Assembly (NCBI GenBank): GCA_026874595.1
Contig: CM049311.1
Coordinates: 38,832,676-38,896,675 of the forward strand
DNA: 64,000 nucleotides
From: Sipunculus nudus
Taxonomy: Eukaryota > Annelida > Sipuncula > Golfingiida > Sipunculidae
Direction: 5' to 3'
In this document: positions 1 to 12,237 of the stretch, piece by piece
How positions within the stretch are numbered: position 1 is the stretch's first letter
Layout: every line of letters starts with the position of its first letter
Made by a program: the position numbers and the translations under genes
The notes under the pieces: generated by a model
What the model was told of the DNA's origin: nothing
What the model saw: the letters and a program-made list of their open reading frames with translations, nothing else
The model's database searches: none

Positions 1-715
1 GTTTTTCGGGCTTATTCATTCTTGTAGCTTTTTTTGGCTCCCTGGGGAGCATACAACCCAAGCAGCCGTATCAGGCACTAGAAGATGTTCTACATTTGCC
101 TGCACCCATGACCAGTACCCATTCAATCCAAGGTAGAGAGAGTGCACCCTTGTGGCAAAGACTTTGGCTAGGAAACTTAGCCCACAGGGCAGTCAGAATT
201 GGATGCAAACCCAAAACCCTATCCATGTCAGACATATTTGATGACAGTGTGCTCCTAGCTAGCTTATTAAAAATGTATATACAGTGACTGACATCATCAG
301 TGGAAGTTGCTTGTTTATATCTGTTCTCTGGTGATGAATATAACACAATCATTGTGAAGTGTTAGTCATATTTGGATTATTTGTCTCATACAAATTCAGT
401 ACAAGGAAAGACATTTCAGATGACAGGCAGCAGAATAACTAATGCAACCCTTGGGCCTAAACATTTCAAGTCTCCTTTGTATGAAAAAATATCAAAGAAA
501 AACATGCAGACAATGATACGGGCATTGACTAAAGGTGTTCATGGTGGTTTTTGGAGCGCGCCCAAATCATTCAAATTTTGCGCTTGTCCAGTTTCTTTAT
601 GGGTTACTCACAACCGCTCTGCTCGTGGTTATTCATTGAATGTATACACTGTTAAGGTCATGTATAGTTTACGGTTAGGTCAAATAAATTAGCCTTTTCT
701 TTTTTATCATTTCAG
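1..715 (+). other. RPF2: Last intron of RPF2 (3' part)
   Basis: Non-coding sequence before the terminal RPF2 exon. It ends in a pyrimidine-rich tract (about 693-712) and an AG acceptor at 714-715. I looked for the preceding RPF2 exon (the segment that ends just before the PKKKK stretch) and did not find it, so the intron is at least 715 bp and runs off the left edge. Short open frames at 71-352 and 372-692 resemble nothing known and have no conserved feature. Confidence 0.75.
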
Positions 716-901
716 CCTAAGAAGAAGAAGAATGTTTCCCAGGACGTGTTTGGCACCAAGGAGGGTCGTATTCACATGCAGAGACAGGATTACAGCAAAC
801 TGCAAACACGGAAGATGAAGGCACTGAAAAAACGGCCCAGCAGTGAATCAGCCTTAGAGCAGCCACAAGCAAAACTGCAGAAACAGAGTGAAGAGACTTG
901 A
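716..901 (+). CDS. RPF2: RPF2, terminal coding exon (ribosome production factor 2 homolog)
   Basis: The exon encodes 61 residues and a TGA stop at 899-901, starting in phase 0 right after the acceptor AG. The peptide opens with PKKKKNVSQDVFGTKEGRIH and continues through SKLQTRKMKALKKRP to a variable, charged tail. That is the C-terminus of eukaryotic RPF2, a Brix-domain nucleolar protein which with RRS1 loads the 5S RNP (5S rRNA, RPL5, RPL11) onto the large-subunit precursor. The Brix domain lies in upstream exons outside the window; only the basic tail is here. Full proteins in the family are about 300 residues, so this is roughly the last fifth. The lysine-rich tail fits a nucleolar protein. 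Identification rests on recognised family sequence; exon limits come from the acceptor and the in-frame stop. Confidence 0.93.
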   Translation, partial: PKKKKNVSQDVFGTKEGRIHMQRQDYSKLQTRKMKALKKRPSSESALEQPQAKLQKQSEET

Positions 902-1080
902 CTCTTACATTAGAGGGTGGGGGTTAATAAAATTGTATGTTCTGTTAAAGTCATATAAATAAAAAGTACCAGCATTCTTAAACTACCACAGGAATGTGTA
1001 GTTATGAATTGCTCCTTGTGGTTTTCTGCTATCTTAGGCCTACTGATGATGACTCTTGTTATGTGAAATAAAAAAATTAT
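902..1080 (+). other. RPF2: RPF2 3' UTR with candidate poly(A) signals
   Basis: AATAAA hexamers lie at 926-931, 958-963 and 1067-1072, that is 25, 57 and 166 nt after the stop codon. Any could direct cleavage. The third is followed by a TG/T-rich stretch (about 1084-1105) that would suit a downstream element. Confidence 0.7.
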
Positions 1081-1350
1081 ATACAGTGGTTTACATGGTT
1101 TTCTTTGATTGATATTTCATTTCCATTCTATATGATTCCTCAGGCCCTGTCTTCACCTAAACCTTGTCCTCGAATCCAGATTCATTTCCGGAAAATCCTA
1201 ACTTGAAACCCCATCTCTCCTTGGACTGTTGACCTCTCTGTGCTGCCCCCAATTGATGAACTATGGTATTTATCTACCCTCTGCTGCAAAGAAACCCACC
1301 CAATAGACATGGGGGGGAAAAGGGTAGTAGGTTTTATCTACTTGCTATCA
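1081..1350. other. Intergenic spacer, nothing recognised
   Basis: Mixed-composition sequence between the RPF2 3' end and the first satellite-bearing element. No motif, repeat or coding signal is visible. Confidence 0.5.
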
Positions 1351-1357
1351 TTTTTAT

Positions 1358-3740
1358 TAGCTCAGCTGACTAAAAGTCATCTGAGCTATAGCGATCACTC
1401 TTTGTCCGTCGTCCGTCTGTCTGTCCGTCTGTCCGTTAACCAGGCACAAATCGTAACCGCTGGACCTAGAACCTTGTAACTTGGGATTCTGAGAGGTCCA
1501 TGAAAATCGCCTTGGAAACCAGAAATTAGGTCTCTGTTACCCATATCCTTCGAGCTATGGGGCCCCAAAGTACCCCCCAGAAAAGTAAAAAATTTCATAC
1601 AAAAACTTCAATATCTCATTAACTACTTGACTGATGGTCATGATTTGTGGCATAACTATTGATCATGAGATGTTCCATCAGTTCCTGAAGACTGATGGCG
1701 CCACCTGTATTTTTCGATTTTTTACGAATTTTTTTCTCTATTTTTGATACCTTTAAAAATGTGAACATCTTTTAACAAGGTACAAATCGTAAAGACTGGG
1801 CCTAGAATCTTCATTCTAGACACACTGAGAGACCTATAAAAAGTCTCCATGGAAACTAGAAATTAGGTCTCTGTTACCCATATCCTTCGAGCTATGGGGC
1901 CCCAAAGTACCCCCCAGAAAAGTAAAAAATTTCATACACAAACTTCAATATCTCATTAAATACTTGACTGATGGTAATGATTTTTGGCATACATATTGAT
2001 CATGAGATGTTCCGTCACTTCCTGCAGACTGGTGGCGCCACCTGTATCGTTCAGTTTTTTACGAATTTTTTTCTCTATTTTTGAGACCTTTCAAAATGTG
2101 AACATCTGTTAACAAGGCACAAATCGTAAAGACTGGATCTAGAATATTCATTCTTGACACACTGAGAGGTCCATGAAAAATCTCCCTGGAAACCAGAAAT
2201 TAGGTCTCTGTTAACCATATCCTTCGAGCTATTGGGCCCCAAAGTACCCCCCAGAGTAGTCAAAAATTTCATACAAAAACTTCAATATCTCAATAACTAC
2301 ATCACTGATGGTCATGATTTGTGGCATAACTATTGATCATGAGATGTGTCATCACTTCCTGCAGACTGGTGGCGCCACCTGTATCGTTCGATTTTTTTAT
2401 GAATTTTTTTCTCTATTTTTGAGACCTTTAAAGATATGAACATCTGTTAACAGGGCACAAATCATAAGAACTGGACCTAGAATCTTCATTCTTGACATAC
2501 AGGGAGACCCATGAAAATTCTCCATGGAAACCTGAAATTAGGTCTCTGTTAACCATATTCTTTAGGCTGTATGGCTCCAAAATACCCCAAGAATAATGGA
2601 AAATTGGATACAAAAAGTGCAGTATCTCAATAAGTACAACACTGATGGTCATGATTTTCGGCATACAAATTGATCATGAGCTGTTCCATCAGTTTTTGCA
2701 GACTGGGTGCGCCACCTCTATTTTTTTCAAATTTTTACGAATTTTTTTTCTCTTTTTTTGAGACCTTTAAAGATGTGGTTATCTGTCAACAGGGTACAAA
2801 TTGCAACAACTGGACCTAGAAACTTCATTCTTGTCATGCAAGGAGGCCCATGAAGAGTGACTGTGGAAACTTGAAATTAGGTCTCTGTTAGTGTTACCCA
2901 TATTCTTCAAGCTATAGGACTCCGAAGTATCCCTCAGAATAATGGACAATTTGATACAAAAGCTGAAGTATCTGAACAACTAATCATGATTCTTTGCATG
3001 GATATTGACCATTAAGTGTTTTTATTAGTTTCTGCAGACTGGTGGAGCCACCTGTATTTTTGTATCCTCCAAAACGAAGTTTTGCAGATACTATGTTTTT
3101 GACCGGGTTCCTCCGCCGCCGCCATGTTTGTTTCCAGAGAGCTCCTCTGAGAAAAATGAACCAATTTTTCCGAAACTTACACCAATTATTGAGTCACGTG
3201 AACTAGTGCCTAACCAATTTGTGTTGACCTCTGACCTTTCCCCTCTATCCAGCGTCCATTTGTGCGTCTGTTTCCACACATAAACCCTCATATCTCGGGA
3301 ACCGATTGACCAATCAGGAAATAAAATTTATACAAATGTAGCCCTTGGATTGCTTTATAACATACACAAAAATGGTGGTGCCACCTGTAACCATGTTTGC
3401 ACAGTGTCCATCTGTTCATCTGCCTTGGGTTAAAATCACTCATATCTCTGCAGTGAATTGACTAATTCACCTGAAATTCGGCATGCATATACTGATTTTG
3501 GCGGATACACGTAGTCACTTGTCGGCTACCCGTATTCTAGTTTTTAAAGTTTTTCTCTATTTTTTTTACACATTTTTTCTCTATTTTTGAGATATATAAA
3601 TACAGACTAAATCTTGGCCTGTTGGTTAATCTGTTTGATGCTTCAGTTAAATGGGTATATACTACCATTCTGATGATAAAATTTCCTTTTGCGAATCTCT
3701 TCACAGTCAGCTAAGCGTCATGACCCATGGGTCACTTGTT
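1358..3740 (+). mobile_element. Satellite-bearing HINE/pearl-like element A, both ends present
   Basis: The 5' end is an inverted repeat at 1358-1388 (TAGCTCAGCTGACT / AGTCATCTGAGCTA) followed by a GTCCGTC microsatellite (1404-1437). Satellite units of 337-339 bp then follow; the shared GGCACAAATCGTAA-type start recurs at about 1441, 1778, 2115, 2453 and 2792. After about 3060 the sequence changes to a different, diverged unit. The 3' end (3707-3740) holds TCAGCTAAGCG, close to the reverse complement of the 5' AGCTCAGCTGA, then the palindrome TGACCCATGGGTCA and CACTTGTT. Subterminal inverted repeats, a tandem core and a 3' hairpin match the known architecture of Helentron-associated elements (HINE, DINE-1, bivalve pearl). 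No protein is encoded; spurious small frames run through the array. The superfamily is inferred from structure only. Confidence 0.72.
1404..1437 (+). repeat. GTCCGTC microsatellite of element A
   Basis: Imperfect 4/7-bp GTCC/GTCT repeat directly after the 5' hairpin. The same arrangement recurs at about 6438-6462, 8178-8227, 18296-18342 and 21954-21982, so it belongs to the element and is not a chance simple repeat. Confidence 0.8.
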
Positions 3741-5116
3741 ATGTTTTGATATCTGAATTTTTGCTGTATGGCATTAATACATTATTTATTCAAATTATTT
3801 ATTAAATTCATATGTAGACCTCCTCACTCGGATTTTACCAAACTGAATTTAGCCGGAAAGCAGCTCGTCTTTAAAAATATAACGTAAAAGGTTATTTCTA
3901 TCATACCGAACTAGGGTTGGATTAACAATGAGATGAGCATAATTAAAAGTACTTGCATTCGGAATGGCATCGTTGATTTTTTTGGAGATAAATATAGCTC
4001 TCGGGTGAAATGTAACCCTATTCTATACCGTGTTACTTAAACTGCAACATTGTAAGCGGAGGCCAGGTCCTATACGTGACATAGAAAATTATAATTAAAC
4101 ATGTAAACGAAGAGTTAAATACTGTAAAAACCTAGCGAAATGGGAACCATCCAACGTAACATCCAGACTTCGTAAACGGAACTAACCTTGGTTTGCAGAC
4201 TGATTACCGAGTGATATTTTTCGTGACTGTTCGGTGTTGCTTCGCGTGCCTACCGGTGTTCAGGCTAAATAGGCGGCGCTCAAGAAAAATTGGTTTTCTG
4301 TTACGGCAAGACGTAAGATTTTTTTCTCATCTGGTCATGGCGGCGGTGGCCAGTCATGGCGGTAAATATGTAAATGTATTTCCAGGCCTTAATTACTTTT
4401 ATGTCTGATCCATGGCAGTTTTTTTTTTTTTTTTGGGTGATTGTATATGTTTATAAAAGAAGCTGTTGCGTCACACATTCAACACTGCCAAGCAGGTGTG
4501 CATTTGGCAAATAAATGCGAAATTACATGATCCTCGGCCCTCATGGGAATCAAGAGAAACCTAGTTAAATAATTATTTTTTTCATTCGAGGAATATGAAA
4601 AAAAAAATCTCAGATTGGAAGAGAAAGAATCCAGCTTGTAAAATATTTTCTCATGTCCAAAGAAAATATCATGTGAATGTTTTGCTCTCGTACCTTTTCT
4701 TTGCCCGAAACTGCGCGCGTTTCTGCTCGCTGTCGTCAGACCACACTGGAGAGGTTTTCATGTGCACGGATGTTTATGTTTACCCATCGCTTTTCAGCGG
4801 CCCTCGCAAACCGGCGTTTCGGCCGCGTTTTGCTCGCCCTGTGAATTCGTCTGGATCTGGACCGCATGGCAACGCATACAAACGGATGAGAGCGCAGAGA
4901 AGGGTGATAACGCGGAGAGCAACGCGATGTGTTAAAATATTTTGGACATACTTAAATTATTGTAGGTGAACGCGACAAAACTGCACAAAGACGTATAGAA
5001 ATGTAAGTAAACGCACTCAGAAATGCTTGTTCCTGGACAAATTGTCCTATTACCCACAGCATTGTACATGAATAGCGTACCGGTGCATTTGGAAAATCTG
5101 GAATTCGGAAAAGTCA
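3741..5116. other. Unique-looking sequence without a recognised gene
   Basis: No recognised repeat. An open frame at 4595-4969 (+, 124 codons) lies partly in a GC-richer stretch (4690-4925). It begins with a lysine-rich run and is basic near its end, but matches no family I know and has no clear splice signals, so I do not call it a gene. T-run at about 4420-4435. Confidence 0.45.
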
Positions 5117-5120
5117 ACAT

Positions 5121-5554
5121 TTTTAGCTCAGCAGACTGGAATTTCTTTTACTCTATTTTTGAGACCTTCAAATAAAGCAGTCTGGCTCCTAATAGGGCAC
5201 AAAATGTAACCGTTAGACCTGGAATCTTGTATCTGTAAATCCAGGGAGTTCTTAGGCAAATCTCCTTGGACACTTGAAATTAGGTCATAGGGACCTATAT
5301 TCTGCAAGATATGTAAAAGAACAGGATTTGAGCACTCTATAGTACAGATTTGCATGATTGGTTACAGTTGGACCTAGAAACTTATAATTTGATTAAGATC
5401 CAGGGAGGTTCCTTAAAAAATTCTTGGAAACCTGTAATACGGTCGCTGTTACCTATATCTAAGGTCTATTGGCAAGTGCATGATTTTGTGCACGTTACCC
5501 ATTGTTCAAGGTTCCTTGAATTCAGCTGAGCGTCATGGCCCATGGACCACTCTG
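5121..5554 (+). mobile_element. Internally deleted copy B of the satellite-bearing element
   Basis: It starts with TTTTAGCTCAGC like element A, but the second hairpin arm and the GTCC repeat are missing. The copy jumps directly to the CTCTATTTTTGAGACCTT block that ends a satellite unit, then holds one more unit (GGGCACAAAATGTAACC at about 5197) and a partial one. The 3' end has TCAGCTGAGCGTCATG followed by a decayed palindrome (GGCCCATGGACC). A deletion between satellite units explains the 434-bp length. Confidence 0.6.
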
Positions 5555-5664
5555 TTAAATTCCGTACTTGATAAGTCATGATTTGTTTTTGGAATTTTAA
5601 AAAGACTAGTGAAGAAGCCATGAACTGTTATGGACAGGCTGTCTAAATATATATCTAAAACATA

Positions 5665-5700
<36 letters not shown>

Positions 5701-6410
5701 ATAATCACTTTCTTTTTTTCCCTTTACCTATCCTTTTCTTTTCCCTTTATTTTTGTTCTCTGCCTTTCACTCTTTTTATCTTTTTCTTCTTACATTCTTT
5801 TTGATGGAGGAAGGAGCCGTTTGGATCCTTTGCTTTATGGAACAGACTCCTTCGCAGCTCGACTACTCACAGTTCATCCGTTAAGCTGGTTGATAAAACT
5901 TAATTCCGCCATGGATCACACGACTTGTTAATATTTTTTGTCACAGCTGTGTGTGCATATGTTAAAACCTACAGCACCCTTGGTCAAATTTTAAGTCTTT
6001 CAAGTCTGAAAATAGTCCACTTTCATCGTATTTGCAATTCCTGCTACTCTGAAACGTTCCCGCTTTCCTATCCGGTTAATAAAGGACTATTGCCAATGTT
6101 GCTAAGTAAATTTGAAGGGGTCCGTTACCAAACCAGGCAGAATGTTTTTCCCATTAAAATAAAAAACAGAACAATTTTAGACCACTTTATTGTAATATAT
6201 CAGAAATTCTTTGCTCCAAGGACCACCGCATGTCGATATAGGGCCATGCAGGGTCATGCGAATGACCTCTTCTAGTAATAATGTATAATTTAAAAAAGCC
6301 TCCGATATTGGGACGCTAACCCCTGCACGGAAGATGGCGTTCAAAGAAAATATTTCGAGCTGGTACCCTGGGATGTTGGACTTTAACCAATATTGTTCTT
6401 GTTTTTTTTT
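5555..6410. other. No gene recognised; CT-rich tract
   Basis: Contains a (CT)n microsatellite at 5675-5700 and a pyrimidine-rich stretch to about 5800. The remaining sequence, including an open frame at 5925-6275, resembles nothing known. Confidence 0.45.
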
Positions 6411-7401
6411 TAGTATATGAGCAAAAGCAATCACGCTTTGTCCGTCGTCCGTCCAGTTGTCCGTTGTCTGGGCACAAGTCGCAACGGTTTGACCTAGAAA
6501 CTTCTAACTTAATATCTGTGGAGGTCCTTAAAAATATCATGGAAACCTGAAATTCAGTCACTGCGACCTAGTATTGGGGCCTGTTTGTTCACCTCAGAAT
6601 AATGAAAAAATTGTATGCAAAGGCTTCAGCATCTCTATAATTTTACATGGATTGCTATATGATTCTTGCTTTGTTTATTGATCTTGGATTATTTCATCAG
6701 CAACTAAGGACTGGTGGTGCCACCTGTATTTTTATGTTTCTGACGCATTTCTTACATCAGTACTATCAGTTTCTCACATGTGCTTTTCAATGCAGAATTC
6801 TAGTATTATCATGATCCCTATAACTTATAATGCAGTATATATTTTATTTATAAAATTTGACACACCAGTTGTGTCTGCCATGCATGAACTCGGATGAGTT
6901 TTAAAACTGGTGACCATGAACTTAATCTTCAAGGTCAAATCTTCGGCAATCTATAGAATATATGTGACCCCTATAATCTTTGAAGTATTGAAGATTTTTT
7001 CCCCTTAAAATTTAACACACACATTGTCTCCACAATGCTCATTGACAAGTTAAAGTCAGCGAAAATGTAGAGTTTATGTTAACCTGATAACCTTTTGAAC
7101 GTGATGAAGTATTGCATATTTGATCCTGAGATTTGATAGACAAAATGTGTCAACCAAGTCTCAGAGGACTTTGAATGTTGTGAGCTTGGTCTTTATCTTT
7201 CAGGTTAACATCAGCCGTAGTGTACTTCGTATTTAGCATTTTTGTGATGGAATATCGTTTGAAGTATTTATGTGTCCGTCAAATTTGATACATAGTAGTT
7301 TCCAACAAGTTGTCAGAATTCCAAAGGTAAAAATCACATCTGAAGCTAATCTCTGTTTTGAGCAAAGTAGCTGAGCGTCATGAACCATGGGTCATTTGTT
7401 T
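6411..7401 (+). mobile_element. Copy C of the satellite-bearing element, 5' damaged
   Basis: The 5' hairpin is largely replaced by a T-run, but AGCAAAAGCAATCACGC and the GTCCGTCGTCC repeat (6438-6462) remain. One satellite unit (about 6473-6740) ends with GGTGGTGCCACCTGT. An AT-rich diverged part follows, then the 3' end AGCTGAGCGTCATG with palindrome ACCATGGGT and CATTTGTT at 7371-7401. Confidence 0.58.
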
Positions 7402-8140
7402 TGCATTTCAGTCTAAATTTAACTCAAACACACTCCTTTGCATTATAATATTGCTGTCCTAGGTTAGGTGGAAATAAAAGACGATCAACATCCATGACCA
7501 TGCGGAACGTTCACATTGAGGCACCTTTCTGGGAAACGTCGCGTAACGTCACGATTCACGTTCTATAGATGGTCAAATGGTTACATGTCATAAGCCTCAA
7601 AGGTATAAAAAAAGTTCAAGATCCATAAAAAAAAGTTCATCTGGATTGAAATTTTAACACTCCCAACCTTTTTGTAATGTTTTAGTCAAATTCATAGCAC
7701 CGTTCTTGAGATATCTTGCACACACACACCCCCACACACAGAGAATCGACCGAAAACAATACTCTCTGCTTCACGCAGGGTATGATCAATCGATGACGAA
7801 AGTATAAATAAATACCTGACGACTGAATCACAAATCTGTAAAGGATGTAACACCTATAAAAGTCACACTATTGAAATGTCATTATATTCAACAAACTTCA
7901 TGTGTAACGTATTTGATAATGCTGCTTTATATACAATATGCAATTAGAGCAAATCAATTTGTAAAATATAAAAAGTGACACCGGACGGATGGGGATTAAA
8001 TGAGGAAAAACAAAGATCAGCGGAGACGTGAGAAAACAAAATAAATCAACTAGTTATGGAAATATCCTTTTTATTCAACCATGTGGCTTAGGCAGGGGCG
8101 TCAACTTACCGGGGATGGGGTATATAAACCCCCAGCCATT
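7402..8140. other. No gene recognised
   Basis: AT-rich sequence. A short CA-rich tract lies at about 7709-7740 before ACTCTCTGCTTCACGCAG, a style seen at the ends of non-autonomous repeats, but I see no second copy here. GGGGCGTCAACTTACC (8095-8110) is one copy of a short module found elsewhere in the window. Confidence 0.4.
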
Positions 8141-8142
8141 TT

Positions 8143-9690
8143 TAGCTCAGCTGACTATAAGTCATCTGAGCTATAGTCGTGGTCCGTTGTCCGTCGTCCG
8201 TCCGTCTGTCCTTCCGTCCGTCCGTCCAAAATTCAGCATAATGTTAGATGTCCCCAAGATCTCCTACCACGCCGAAAACTGGGTCTTTGCGACTTCGTTC
8301 CTTTGAGAAATTAAGGAAAAACCTCAATTTTTTATTTTCACACTTCAGGACCGCCTAATATCTAAACCACTCATCTGTGTTTCCTCATATTTACCATAAA
8401 TATTCCTCTATATAGTTCCTATGTACATGCCAGAAATTATGTCTGTATTAATTTAAAAAAGTTATGGGCCCAAACATAATGCATTTTGTAAAAAAATCAG
8501 GAAAAAGATATTTGATCACTTAACACAAAACATGTTAAAGCTATGGACTTTTTTCCAGTAATATAACTTAAATTAATCAAAATTAAATTGTATACCCAAA
8601 ATTAGATCAAAATCTTTAAATTTTTTTAAAATATTAAAAAAAAATTGGTACCTTAAATTTTGCCCAACTTTGACCATGGCACGTTTATTTTCCTGTAAGT
8701 ACAGTGGATTTAATTTTCACAGCATTTTTTTGTTAGCATTTTGTCTGTTAACACCAACAATTTGAAACCAGATGACCAAAAACTGTAGATTTTATTCAAG
8801 TTTTCAAGCACCATGTAACATATTGTTTACATTAAGCTAGCGTTATGCAGTTTGCAAGAGCTCAGCTCCCCAGCTTCAGCTCTCAGTTCCTAAAATTTGG
8901 CATACAATTAGATGTCTCCAAAATCCCCTACCATTCCAAGAATTTGGTCACTAGGACTTAATACCTTCAAGATATTAATGAAAAACTTCATTTTTCCATT
9001 AAAAACCCATTGTTACACTTCAAGACTGCCTAATATCAAAACCACTGATCTGACTTTAATCACATATAATATACATATTTTTCTAGACATTCTCTATGCA
9101 CATGCCAGAAATGATGTCAGTATTGCTTAATTGTTTTAAGTTATGGGCCCAAACATAATGCGCTTTGTAAAAAATCAAGAGATATATTTACTCCCTTAAC
9201 AAGGGGATTGCTGAAGCTAGAAATTTTTTTGTCAGGGATGTAACATTATTTAATCAAAATTCAATTGAACACCCAAAATTAGTTCTAAATTTTTCAAATT
9301 TTATAATTTATTAGTATAAATATAAAATTAGTACCTTAAATTTTTCCTAACTTAGACCATGGCACGTTTGTTTCCTGTGAGCACTGTTGATATAATTTTC
9401 ATATCATGCACACATAAGGATTTCAGCTTTTTAGTTTAGAAAGCTGAAAGAAATTGGCCAAAAATTGTAGCTTTTATTAATGTTTTTATGAGACCATGTC
9501 AGACCTTGGCTCTCTCCAGCCCCTCTTGAGTCACCTGTATGTTGACCTTGTTGAACTTTCAGCAAATTATGCATGCTTGAGGCGAGGCATACACTGGGGC
9601 AGCCAGGCAGCTTATGGCCAGCCACAGTTGATCCAGGTGTCCAACCCAACTCATCTAGTAGTTTTAACCAACAACATAACAATAAACAAT
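8143..9690 (+). mobile_element. Satellite-bearing element D with ~665-bp units
   Basis: The 5' hairpin (8143-8173) and GTCC repeat (8178-8227) are as in element A, but the core is a different satellite. A unit starting at about 8227 (AAAATTCAGCATAATGTTAGA) is repeated from about 8892 (AAAATTTGGCATACAATTAGA), giving a period near 665 bp and about two units. Matching sub-blocks include the TTATGGGCCCAAACATAATGC segment at about 8462 and 9130, and ACCATGGCACGTTT at about 8674 and 9356. No 3' palindrome was found, so the right limit is approximate. Confidence 0.6.
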
Positions 9691-12183
9691 AAATTAATAA
9701 ATTTTTATTGTTTTTTTTAATAACAAATTAAAGAAAAATAGAAAAGGAATTTGTTAGTTTATAATAACAGGAAATTAACTTGCAGTTACTGATGATATAA
9801 GAATCTTGTATCGATGGATAGAATGTCACGTATTCCAAATAATACCATGCAGTCACCTATGGTATTTTTCAGTTCAATTTTAATGATAAAAAAGTAAATC
9901 ATATTATTCATTACTAATCATTAGGGATCATATGAAGGAAATTAATGATAGACAAAGATGCAGTTGATAATATTAATCTAGGTTCCTACTGTGTCTAGTG
10001 TGTACATTGATGTGAAATTAGTCCAAAATGAATATATTACATTTATTTTTTTTTAATATAAATAAAAGCCATAAAACCAGGTACTTATGATCATTATTTA
10101 AATGTGTGAATTTTGTATATTCTGGATTCTCAACATCATTGTTTGGTGAAAACTTAATAAATATCAGACATGGTGTGAATACTTTGCAATTGTATTTAAA
10201 TACGAATATGAATATGTGCTCCATTATAAAATTTCTTGCATAAAGAATGGGAATTCAGGTAAAAATGAAAGTACCACCACCACCCCGCCGAGTCTGGCCC
10301 AGTCGATACAATTGTTAAAACATAATTCCTCCCACTGACAGAGCAATTAAACTTACTTTGGTGTGTTGCAAAGCTTAGAACAGGTACTGCCACCTCGTGG
10401 CAAATTATATAACTAAAGTACGGCTTCCGGCCGACTATTTTAACGACTGGTAAACTCCACTGGTTATGGGACGGGCAGCGCCACACATCACCGCCTTGCT
10501 GAACCAAGGTCTTTTCCAGTGACGTTGATCAGCAGTAATTGGTGGTCTTTCCCAGAATCTTTTTCAAAACCAACATGGTTCATTCAGCCATAGCCTATTG
10601 CGGGCTTCCAGTAGGCTACTATAGTGCACTAATATTCCGGAGACTTTCAACACTATAACCCTCAGCCTCAGTTTTACCGTTTATCAGACATCGCTCTATA
10701 AAGTAGGCTTGTATAAACAAAGTGTTACAACCTCTGGCTCAGCCAGACAGCGTGAGATATTCAGGTGTACACGTGACGAACGCAGTCAAAATGTAACACA
10801 TGTATCCGCTAACTAAAACGATCAAGACGATTCATGTGTTGGCAACTTGGAAGTGGCTCAGGGGACCAATACACTGTAACAAACACATGGTACTAGCTGC
10901 TGCTCCTATCAGCTTGGCAGAGGTAATTTAACTTGACCTATCAATACTAAATTGATCCGATGGTGATTACGTAGGCCTATACTTACATTTGGCCCATGGA
11001 CCGTAATGTTCGTACAGCAGAGATATATCATTGGACACGAAGGTCCATGTATAGACCACCTGAATACATGATCGAGTTTTCTATCGCCTCTTGGACGCTG
11101 TTGGCGTTCTCATAGCAACGATGCCATTCACATGAGGCGAGACTGGCCTGATATGCAAATACCGGAGGGGGGGGGGGGGGGTCGTCAGGTCCTCAAAGAG
11201 CCGTGTGACGCCCTAATATGCAAATATAAGAGATTCGCCGTATGGACTTTACAGGGCTTAATGTTAAGAGCTGTCTCGGAGCTACGTCTATCGGTACATG
11301 GAAGCACGTTTAATTGTAAGCATTTTAGATGTAAACGCAAATACTAAAGCCCAGGCTGGGATACACACCGCCCACCACCCCCATCCTTGAAGATAAATTG
11401 ATGCCACTGGGCTAAGTCCTATCAACAGTAATCCTTCTGACTTGATCATCAGCCTCAGTACCCACAAGGTACCGTTAACTCTCTTCTTTATTCCACTTAG
11501 AAGGGGCCATCCGTGTTCGTGATAAACACAATGTAAGGGTGTCATTTCATTGCAAATTTTTCAAGTACACATATGATCTAATCATATATGCAAAATTAAA
11601 AGTGTCCAGGGAAACGGGGTTTCATGAAAAAAAAAAATAAACAAAGACCCATGATATTACCAGATTTATAATTCATATCATATAATGAATATCAGTCTAT
11701 AATCGTGCTATTTTTTTCGGTATTTCTCGCCAGAGTGAGTGATTATGTTAATCATTGAATCAGACCATCACGATCCATGCCACGCTACGTTACTTCCATT
11801 GTTATTCTATCTTTCCCGTCTTCCCCATCGTCTCTCTTCCAGTTCGCTGGCTAATATTTTACTAAAAGCTTTATCCGCTTCCAGTAACGGAGCAATTGAG
11901 CTTGGACATCGCATTCTATTTTTCTCGTCATAACAACAAAGGCGCGCGGGAATATTCGTTATTTTTTTTATTAATACAAAGTATAATTTATTACCTGTTC
12001 ATTTCCTTGCTACACTTTTTTCCGCTAAGTTCTTGCAGCGATTCGGTCAGTAACAGACGGTCAGTTAATACAGGCTGTTAACCTTAAATCAACCAAGAAC
12101 GCTTAAGAATGTAACAGCAGAAGGCCTAGCAGGGCTCATATTTCTAGGCAGCTGTATGGAAGCGAAATCGATATGATATTTTC

Positions 12184-12186
<3 letters not shown>
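9691..12186. other. 2.5 kb without a recognised gene
   Basis: Low-complexity AT stretches (9691-10240), then moderately GC-richer sequence (10240-11350). Two octamer-like ATGCAAAT sites lie at 11153-11160 and 11218-11225, with a G-run of about 13 nt (11167-11180) between them. The reverse complement of the GGCGTCAATTTA module is at 11369-11409. Open frames at 10196-10507 (-) and 11288-11545 (-) show no family resemblance. Confidence 0.45.

Positions 12187-12188
<2 letters not shown>

Positions 12189-12234
<46 letters not shown>
12189..12234. repeat. (TA)n microsatellite
   Basis: Pure TA dinucleotide run of about 46 bp. Confidence 0.95.

Positions 12235-12237
<3 letters not shown>

Noticed and set aside
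1..715. Upstream RPF2 exon at the left edge
   Set aside because: No frame encodes the conserved segment that precedes the terminal exon.
1404..1437. CRISPR-like or coding significance of the GTCC repeats
   Set aside because: Repeats are contiguous without spacers and always follow the same hairpin; they are element microsatellites.
4595..4969. 124-codon open frame as a gene
   Set aside because: No recognised family, no splice signals, lysine-rich start from an A-run; compatible with chance.
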